64,000 bases of DNA from Termitomyces sp. T153 (Eukaryota; Basidiomycota; Agaricomycetes; Agaricales; Lyophyllaceae): assembly GCA_018296165.2 (NCBI GenBank), contig JACKQL020000017.1, forward strand, positions 806,001-870,000, read 5' to 3'. The notes below the pieces were generated by a model that searched no databases, was not told where the DNA came from, and worked only from the letters and a program-made list of their open reading frames with translations. Shown piece after piece: positions 55,700 to 64,000 of the stretch; within the stretch, counting starts at the first letter, position 1, and the number at the start of each line of letters is the position of its first letter. Position numbers and translations under genes: made by a program.

Positions 55700-56830
55700 C
55701 CCATGCTTCATTCTGGTTTGTAATGCAATGAGAAGTGAAAGTTGGTCAGATACAGAGACCACTGAGCTTGATGTCAATTGAGTTTCTTAGCAGAATGGAA
55801 GTACTCCAGGTTCTTGTAGTCTGTCCAGATTTCAAACTTATGCCATGCACCCTTGGAGAAATGTTGCCATTCTTCAAAGGACCAAATAATTGCCAGCATC
55901 TCCTTGTCATGGATCTCATAGTTCTGTTCCATGGCATTAAGGCTTTTGGAGTAGAAAGCTACTGGATGCCATTTGCCATTCTCTTTTGACTGCTGGGAGA
56001 GGACTGCTCTTGTAGCAAAGTCTGAGCTATCTGCTTCCACATGGAATGGAGTCATCATTGGGGAACAGAAGGACTGGCTTTGAGGTCACAGCTTGCTTGA
56101 GGGCATCAAAGGCAGCTTGCTGTGGGGGCTCCCACCACCATGCAGTATCCTTAACTGTGAGGTCAAAGAGGAGATGAGCATGGTAGGAGAAATCCTGTAT
56201 GAACTTCCAATAGAAATTGACAAACCTAAGAAAGGCCTGAACTTCCTTCTTGTTCCTTGGCTCTGGCCACTCTGCTACACCTGCCACTTTAATGAGGTCC
56301 ATCTCAGCTGTTCCATGCAAGATGATCAAACCCAGGTACTCCACTTTAGTCTGTTCAAATTTGCATTTCTCAGGCTTTAAATAGAGCTGGTGTTGTGGAG
56401 GTGTTCCAAGACAATGCATGTGATCCAGCAATGCTCCTCCAGAGTTTTTATGTAGAAGAGGATATTGTCAAAATACATGCAGACAACACCTTCCACAATC
56501 AGATCATGGAAAATGTCATTCATCATAGTCTGGAAGGTGGCTGGGCTATTGGTGAGACCAAAGAACATTACTAGAGGTTTAAAGAGTCCACAATTAGTTT
56601 GGAATGCTGCCTTCCACTCATCCCCTTCTTTGATGCATACATTGTTGTAGCCCCAGCAGACATCCAACTTCATGAAGTAGCATGCACCTTGAAGGTTGTT
56701 GACAAGTTCTGAGATGAGTAGCAAAGGATAGCAGTTCTTCACTGTCATTGCATTCAGGACACAATAATCCTGAACCAGATGAAGAGACCCATCCTTCTTC
56801 TTAATAAAGAAGACTGGGGAGGCCATTGGA
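55700..56830 (-). pseudogene. Reverse transcriptase and RNase H of the LTR C element
   Basis: RT: VFFIKKKDGSLHLVQDY at the start, CYFMKLDVCWGYNNV (motif A Asp present), FGLTNSPATFQTMMND, and the catalytic box as YFDNILFY, with Asn in place of the second Asp. RNase H: VEADSSDFATRAVLSQQS and YEIHDKEMLAIIWSFEEW are well kept (55,774-56,058). Inactive RT. Confidence 0.85.
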
Positions 56831-57183
56831 CACTTAGAGGGTAGTATTTGTCCTGAGCTAAGATTCTCCTGCAGGAAAGCATCACCAGCTCATCCTGCAC
56901 ATGGGCATGAGTGGATAGACCTTGCAGCTGGAGGGCTCTCCATCTGGTATCAGCTCAATTGCATAATCCTACTGCTTGCACTCTGGAAGTGAATCAAAGG
57001 AGGCCTTGGAGAATATATCCTCGAAGTCATGGAGGTGATTGGGAATGGTGCTACAGAAAGGCTTGGGCTGTGAGTTTGCTGCAAATGCCTCTGCCAGATG
57101 TTGAGAAGTAGTCTGACTGGCTTGAATCTCTGCCACTGTAAGAGGGGGGCAGAGGGTTGTAGCATAGATCTGATCATCCACCT

Positions 57184-58461
57184 CTATGGTTTTATCTGGG
57201 AACTCTGCATCTGGAGTACAGGTCCATTCTCCTTCACCTTTCTCTTCCTCTGGAGATTCACACCTAACACTCCAGACATCCTTGTAGAGGGCCTCTCTAT
57301 GAGGAAATGCCAGAGGGGGGGACTCAGGAGGTCAAGATCAGCATAAGGGAGATGCCCAGCATGACAGGCATACACAGCAGCATGCTCACAAACCTTGGCT
57401 CTCTGCTCCTTATAGGCTTCTTCTGCACAGGTAATGCAGCAATGTGGGCAATGACTCATCTTCACCTCACCCTTAGTCCAGTCAGTCTCTGGGTTGTGTT
57501 CATGTAGCCAGGTGAACCCCAAGATTATGTCTTGCTTTCCCAAACTAGTGACAGCAAAAGCAGCTTGTTCTGAGTAGTCTTGGTAGCAGAGGACCAGGTC
57601 CACCACAAAGCAAATAGAGCCAGCTTCATTGAGCATGACATCAACATTATATACAGGGATAGGACAGAAAAGGGAGTGAGTGGTCAGGCAGTGTCATTGC
57701 ATGTAGTCAGTGTCAAGGAAAAGGCTTGTTGCACCACTGTCAAGGAGAGCAACCACACTTTGGATCTGCTGGGCATCCATTGTCTCAATTTCCACCTATA
57801 GCTTCAGGGAGTTGGTAGAAGGGGTGGAAGCAACAATATAATTATAATGATGGAGGAGGCAGCATTCCCATGTAGGGATCCAAAGGCATGGGCTAAGGGG
57901 TGTGTTTTCAGCTGAGACTTTAGCTGGAGAGGGAATTTGTATGTCTGAGGAGGGGCTTATTGTTTCATGCATAGTATCAATAATGGCAACAGATATATTT
58001 GATTCTATGGATAGGGGAGTGAAACAATAAGTTCTGGGCAATGGGAGCATACTGGCATCCATTGCCCTTTTAAAAATCCTCAGACTCTATAGGAACCTCC
58101 TCCAATACATTAGCCACTTCATTAGAACAGACAGCTATAGGTGCATCTAAAGAGGGGGTTCCTGTGGCATTCCAGGCTGCAAGGAGTTGGATGAGCAGCT
58201 CTTCTTGCTCAGATGCTGATAAGTAGCAGACTTCTAGCTCTTGAGGACAGTAGCAGGCAAAATGATCTGCCTTCCCACAGCATTAACACAGCAAAGAAGT
58301 AGAGGACCACTGTCAGGAAGCGTCAACATCCATTGGGACTCCTTGGGGTAGGGAGTGCAGGGAAGCAGCATGAGGCATGAAGGAAGGAGGAGCACTTCTT
58401 GATCATCAATCACCACCATCCCTTCTGGGGTCCTGGCTGGTTTTTTGAGTAGAGACAGCAA
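57184..58461 (-). pseudogene. Protease and gag zinc knuckle of the LTR C element
   Basis: The protease active site reads VVALLDSGATSLFLDTDYM (near 57,720-57,775), with the catalytic Asp kept, followed by a flap-like and an IILGFTWLHEHNPETDW block at 57,470-57,530. A CCHC knuckle (CCGKADHFACYC) lies near 58,250-58,290. The 5' part of gag and the 5' LTR are missing. Confidence 0.75.
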
Positions 58462-58556
58462 TATACCTATTTTTGCACCTAGTGCAACTCTCTAGCCTAA
58501 CAAGGCAACCCCATCTTCTCCCCATCTCCACATCAGCTTTCATACAACCACTGGAA

Positions 58557-60284
58557 ATGATGCCCTCCACATGTCAGACTTCCAAACCTCCCCCAGGAGG
58601 GGCTGGCCCCCCAGAAATCCTACCTCCCCTCTGACAACTCCCAACAAGAGCCGACATCAGTGCCCTCCTAAACAGTGACTCTGGCCTGGTCAAATCGGTA
58701 TTCAATGCCAGACAGTGGCTTGAGGCCAAAGGCTGGGCCCAGGCAGGCGAACCATACAACTGCCTCAAACTTGTTCAAGTGCTGATGACAGCTGCAGCCA
58801 TCACCAAGGGCTCGCATCTGGAAAATGATGTGAAAAATGCCATTCTGGCAGTCGCCTTCCTCTTGGAAGATGACATCACTGACCAAAAGGCTGATGTTAT
58901 CACAGAAGCAGTGGCCACCAAAGTACTGGACTGGGTCAACAATATTGTTAACCACCTCACTTCCTCTACTGAATTTGCCTCTGCCACTGGCACCTCCCAG
59001 GCTGAGAAGACATTGGCCCTCAAGGAGATCTCAGGACAGCTCCAATCAGTCTCTAGCTTGCTCAACAATGCAGTAAGCAAGATCTGTTCCATGCCCCTTG
59101 CCCCTGCTATGCAATCACAGGCCTTCCCTTGCCCAACATGGGCCAATGTCACAGCAGCACACACACCCAGACACACCCTGCAAATCCTGACACAATTCAA
59201 CCTGGACCTCTTGATGCAACACACCTGCCTACAGCAATGCCTGATATGTGACTCAAAAATGGTCCTCATTGAGGTCAACACCAAGAACCTGACATCCCTG
59301 CAAGACTGCTCACCAAATGGCACCTTTGAAACCTGCAAGCAACTCAACACGCACCCAGCTGAAGTTGACAAAGCCTTGGCAGATATGGCAGCAATAGATG
59401 GAGTAGCACCCCACCCTGACCCAACTTGGGTGAGGGGCATTATGTCATTTGAATGAGGTGCCTATCTGCTAGAGTTTAGTTCAGCTGATGCAGCATCATG
59501 TTTCAGAGAATGCGCCCGTGACCCAGAATGGGATGTTGCAAGAACCTGCTTTGGGGACTCAGCAAGGGTCATTGAGAAGGCTTACAACCTGATCCTCCAC
59601 TTTGTACCCTGTAGGGGCATGTTTAATCCCACCAACATTGAGGACATTGCCACCCTTGAACTTAAAAACAACATACCACTGCACTCCATCACTGCAGCCT
59701 ACTAGCTCAAGAAGCCAGACCACAGATCACCGATGCAATTGCTTGCCTCCCTCAAAGTTTCCTGCTCATTGGCTGAAGCTGCCAATGCATTACTGCAGGA
59801 GCACATTTACATAGCTGGGCATCTCATTGTCATACACAAGGACATTAGAGAGCCCATCTAGTGCAACAAATGCCATGTATAGGGCCATATCAGAGCTAAG
59901 TGCACAAATACCTCTAAGTGCAGCCACTGTGCCAGTGAATCCCATTCTAGTCTGGATTGCCCAATAGGTGCAACTGCTCAGTGCGCCTCATGTGGCCTGG
60001 GCTCCAACCACAGAAGCATGTCAAGAAAGTGCCCCATATTCATCAAGTGCTGCCATGACCTGGACACCAAGTACTCAGAAAACAGCATGCCTTACTTCCC
60101 CACAGGTGACCCCTCCACATGGATTCTAAACCCAAAGAAACTGTCTGTTTTGGCCCCCATGACCACCCCTTAGATTGAGCAAAGCACTCCCACAGCTCAG
60201 ACCCTTGGGCCTAGCCAACAGACCTCACTTATGGACTTTTTGAAAATGGACCCTAGTGGCTCCCCACCTCCACCTTCCTCCTAA
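58557..60284 (+). pseudogene. ORF1 of a Tad-like non-LTR retrotransposon
   Basis: A single frame with a few stops runs from ATG 58557 to TAA at 60282-60284. The N-terminal two thirds are helical (SQAEKTLALKEISGQLQSV), as in nucleic-acid-binding ORF1 proteins. Three zinc knuckles lie at about 59,862-60,040 (CNKCHV-stop-GHIRAKC, CSHCASESHSSLDC, CASCGLGSNHRSMSRKC). ORF1 ends in TAATG, sharing one base with the ORF2 start. Stops at about 58,635, 59,454, 59,703, 59,858, 59,880 and 60,171 make it non-functional. Confidence 0.8.
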
Positions 60285-63200
60285 TGACTGACCACACACA
60301 ATTTCCCTCACAGCTGTGCATCTGGCAACAGAACATTCACAAATCGGCAGTTGCCCAAGCTGCAGTAATCAACTTGGCAAGCCCTTCTGACTGGGATGTT
60401 CTGGCCCTCCAGGAGCTCTACTTGGATAAGCTTGGCAACACCAGAGCATCCCGCCACTGGGTGACCCACTACCCTCCAATGCATGGCTATGATGGGTGCT
60501 CAAGGCCCTGATCAGTTCTCCTCATTAACTCTAATATTTTCTCTAATGCTTATACTTTTCTAGACATCTCCTCTCCAGATGTCACTGCCATCTGTTTCAA
60601 TGGGGCTAACAGCTTCCTTGCCATGTTTAACATTTACAATGATTGCCAGAATAACAACAGCCTGGCTGCACTGGCATTATTCCTTTGATCCCACCTCCAC
60701 ATGGCCTGTCCCTCTGACAGAGACCAAATAGTATGGCTCAGTGACTTCAACAGGCACCATCTGCTGTGGGAGCTGGCTGAGAATAGACACCTTAACTCCC
60801 TTAAGGATGAGGTTCAACCCCTCCTCCACCTTCTAAGCACACATAACATGGAGATGGCCCTCCTGTTAGGCCAGCCCACACTCCAAACAGTCAAAGGCCA
60901 TTGGACATGCCCAGACAACATCTGGCGGCATCATTCTCAGACTGACCCCATCATCTCCTGTTCTGTTGTCCCATCCTTGCACCCCCCACTGGCTGACCAT
61001 CTCCCCATTGTTACTATACTAGAACTACCAGTTCCATGCATGATGCCCAAGGCATCCAAAGACTTCAAATCAGTTGACTGGAAGACCTTCAATGTTGCTC
61101 TCAAGGAGAAGTTGACTAACTGCTCCCCAGTGCAACTGATTAACACAGAGGCCTCTTTTCATGCCAAAGTCACTCAACTAACTAAGTCAATACAGGAAGT
61201 GATAGCAGACAAGGAAATTGTCCCTACATGGTGCCCATGTCCTTTCACAAAGCACTGGTGGAACAATGAGCTGATGGCTCTCAAACACACCCACAACAGA
61301 GCAAACAATGTCACATACAAGTTTTGTGACATTGCGGGCCACCCAGCCATAGCCAAGGCCCAACAACTATCCAAGCTGATGGCCAAGCACATCTGCATAG
61401 CCAAGTCCCAACACTGGATGGATTGGCTGGAGAGTATAGATGCCTGCCAGATTTATACAGCTAATGCTTACATCATGCAGAATCCTATGGACTACTCTAA
61501 TACAAGGGTCCTAGAGCTGAAGATCACTAGCAGTGAAGACTCACCACATGCAATGTCAAATGAAGCCAAGGCCCTAGTGTTGGCTAAATCATTCTTCCCC
61601 CCCCCTCCTCCCATGACAAAAGTCCCCATCATAGTTTACCCCAAGCCTCTCCCCAGCATCTGATTCTTTACACACAAGCAAATCTGGGAGGCAGTTGCCC
61701 TCCTTCACTCCTACAAGGCCCCAAGCCCAGATGGGATCCCTAATGTAGTGCTGAAACAGTGCATTGATGTTCTAATAGACCACCTTTACTTTATCTTCAG
61801 GGCAGTCCTTGAACTGGATGTCTACTATGAAAACTGGCTAGTCTCTACCACTCTAGTTCTCCACAAGCCCAGGAAACCCTCATACAAAGAGGCCAAGGCC
61901 TATCAGCCCATAGGCCTACTAAATACCACAGGGAAGCTTCTTTCTACACTTGTGGCAGCTGACCTCTCTTTCCTTGCAGAAAAACATGAGATGCTTCCCC
62001 CAGGACAGTTTGGAGGATGCCCCAGCCAAAACATGACCAATGCCATGCACACAGTAGTCTGCAAGATCAAGGATGCCTGGCACTCTGGCAAAGTTGCCTC
62101 AGCTCTCTTCCTTGATGTCCAAGGCACCTTTCCCAACACTACCCACAACCAACTCATCCACAACATGCACAAATGGAGCATCCCCTCCTGTTACATCAAA
62201 CTCACAGGGTGGATGCTCTCCAACCACATGACCAGAGTCACCTTTGACAACTTCATTTTGGCACCCATAGATGTCCTGAATGGCACCACACAAGGCTGCC
62301 CTCTCTCAATGTTATTCTATGCATTTTACAATGCCCCACTAATCCTTACAGCCACACCCCAGGCAAAATTGGAATCAGTCTTTGGATTTGTTGATGACAC
62401 CATGTTCCTTGCCATAGGAAGAACCCTCATTGACACCCATAGCATGCTTGCAAACATGATGGAGTGAACAGATGGTGGCTTCAATTGGTCAGTCTCCCAC
62501 AATTCTCCATTTGAGCTCTCCAAGCTTGCACTGATGGACTTCCCATGCTCACACCATGATGCTGCTCTGGGCAACCTCACCATAATGCAAGCCAACAAAG
62601 ATGGATCCTGCACCTCCCAAGAAATCACCATGGTAGCCACCTACAAGTACCTCAGGGTCATATTCAACCCCAAATTATGCTGGTTAGCACACCACCAACG
62701 TATTATTGCCAAAGCCACATAGTGGACCATGCAGGCAATGCACCTGTCCAGGCCTTCTGGGGGAATGCCACCACACCACATCTGGCAACTCTTCAACATG
62801 GTAGCTGTCCTGGCCATCACATATGCAGCAGACATTTGGTTCACCAGCATCCACAATGCCCCCTCTGGAAAAAGGAGGCTTGGCTCAGTTGCAGTAATCA
62901 ATAAACTCCACCCAGTGCAGTGGCAAGCCACCAAACTGACAACCAGCTCCCTGAGCTCCACAGCAGGCAATGTAGTTGACCTCCATGCAAACCTCCTCCT
63001 GGTCAAGCTCCTTTTTGTGAAGGTGCTCCACTGGGCTGTGGTATGTCTTTCTTCACTCCCTCCCTCTCACCCCCTCTATGCCCCCATCTGCAGAGCAGCC
63101 AAACACTATGTCTTGAGGCACCAATCACTGCTCCACCACCTCTTCCATATCATGGGAGTCAATCCAGCTGAGATAGAGATGGTACTCCCAGTTCAATGCC

Positions 63201-64000
63201 ACCCTAGTTACCTACCTTCCTTCTCAAAACACATCACCCAGAACAAGGACTCGGCCCTCATGGAGGCTGATAATACCTTCTGCAACACCAAGGCATCAGT
63301 GTACTGCAATGGCTCTGGCTACAAAGGGAACATCAGTGCAGCAGCAGTCCTCTTCATCGATGGGGAGGAAGCCAACTCACTCAAATACCACCTCAGACCC
63401 AAAACTCACCACATAGTTTATGAAGCCAAGATAATCAGTATTCTACTGGGCCTCCAACTACTTACTGACCTAGCCAATAGACTCCCTGCCCAAGTTGCCA
63501 TTGGCAGTGACAGCCAAGCCACAATCAGAGCACTATTCAACCAATGCCCCCACCCCACCCACTACCTTCTTGACTGGGTCCACACTTCTGCTGAAAAACT
63601 ACACACAAAGCAGGACAGACTCATTTGCTTCCAAGCACATAGTTGTGCTCTCTGCCAAGGTGTGAAGTGGAAAGGCCACACCCATGGTGTCATAGACCTT
63701 CAGATCCACTGGACTTTGAGTCATGCTGACTTCCAACCAAACAAAAGGGCAGACAAGCTAGCCAAGGAGGCCACAAAAGGTTCCTCAAGCCAATTTGCAT
63801 GTCTCCCAAAGGTACTATGGAAAGGCCCCCTGCCCACCAACATATCAGCTGCCCAACAGGCAGCCCTCAAGAACATCCGCTTGATCTGGAAGAAGCAATG
63901 GCAGAAGTCCCCCTGATACCACATAATACATGTCATTGACCAGTCCCTACCATCCAAGAAGTATATGCACCTTGTCCAGGCCCTAGACCACAAACACTTG
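60284..64000 (+). pseudogene. ORF2 (endonuclease-RT-RNase H) of the same element, cut by the window edge
   Basis: The whole length is in one frame with in-frame stops at about 60,509, 60,686, 61,661, 62,465, 62,720 and 63,914. The endonuclease has QQNIHKS, LALQELYL, WLSDFNRHHLLWE and ADHLPI. The RT has LFLDVQGTFPN (motif A), TTQGCPLSMLFYAFYNAPL (B) and GFVDDTMFLA (C, intact). RNase H has YCNGSG (Asn for the first Asp, codon 63308-63310), YEAKIISILLGL, IGSDSQATI and NKRADKLAKEA. The frame continues past the last stop to the edge (SLPSKKYMHLVQAL). An RNase H after RT and these motifs fit the Tad/I group found in fungi. Confidence 0.88.

Larger units (their letters stand above)
52426..58470 (-). 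mobile_element. Third chromovirus (LTR C family), 5' truncated
   Basis: 3' LTR 52426-52866 (441 bp, sense TGTCAGGG...CCTTACA) with a polypurine tract just inside (plus-strand CACCCCCCCTCTAG). The body on the minus strand runs chromodomain, integrase, RNase H, RT, protease and a gag zinc knuckle, and ends at about 58,470 where the non-LTR element begins. It is interrupted by LTR A copy 8. Confidence 0.85.

Overview
The window reads as nuclear DNA of a filamentous basidiomycete, most likely an agaricomycete. The genes have many short GT-AG introns (about 49-69 bases), and the proteins (Cdc6, Tapt1/Emp65, Hsp110, ZNHIT3/Hit1) are typical eukaryotic single-copy genes with fungal features. I cannot name a species from sequence alone.

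Two compartments are visible. Roughly 1-25.5 kb is gene-bearing and has normal CpG content, apart from a CpG-poor island at about 6.4-8.2 kb. Its genes in order are: a partial Ser/Thr-rich membrane protein (-), CDC6 (-), a repetitive Pro-rich protein (+), a TAPT1-like ER membrane protein (-), a decayed ORF (+), an LSM4-like gene or pseudogene (-), an HSP110/SSE1 chaperone (-), tRNA-Asn (-), a ZNHIT3/Hit1-like zinc-finger protein (-), a phosphatase-fold-like protein lacking the catalytic Cys (+), a small unknown gene (-) and a large disordered R/D/P-rich protein (+). Spliced frames close exactly for all the multi-exon models given.

From about 25.9 kb to the right edge the DNA is almost entirely transposable elements, strongly CpG-depleted, with C-to-T style stop codons. 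The elements are a chromodomain Ty3/Gypsy family (LTR A, one full-length element of 9,795 bp and seven solo or composite LTRs), two other chromoviruses (LTR B and LTR C families), Copia pieces, and a Tad-like non-LTR retrotransposon that runs off the right edge. Five-base target duplications let the nesting be read directly: LTR A sits in a Copia element (TAAAC), and a full LTR A element sits in that LTR (TGTCC). Three LTR A copies sit inside one LTR B (CTGGG/CTAGG, AAGGT, GCAAG). Others have ATAGT, AGCAA and GAGTA. Two solo LTRs (50,663-51,809 and 53,266-54,402, opposite orientation) still keep many CpGs and stand out as young islands in decayed DNA.

The most interesting signal is in the LTR A family. 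The base one nucleotide inside the 5' LTR begins a 12-base segment that is the exact reverse complement of the predicted first 12 bases of the LTR transcript, 32 bases after the start of a TATATAAG box. The spacing is kept in several copies. This is the arrangement expected of a self-primed (Tf1-type) retrotransposon. The same family also has two tandem protease-like modules and, downstream of pol, an antisense open reading region rich in predicted coiled coil.
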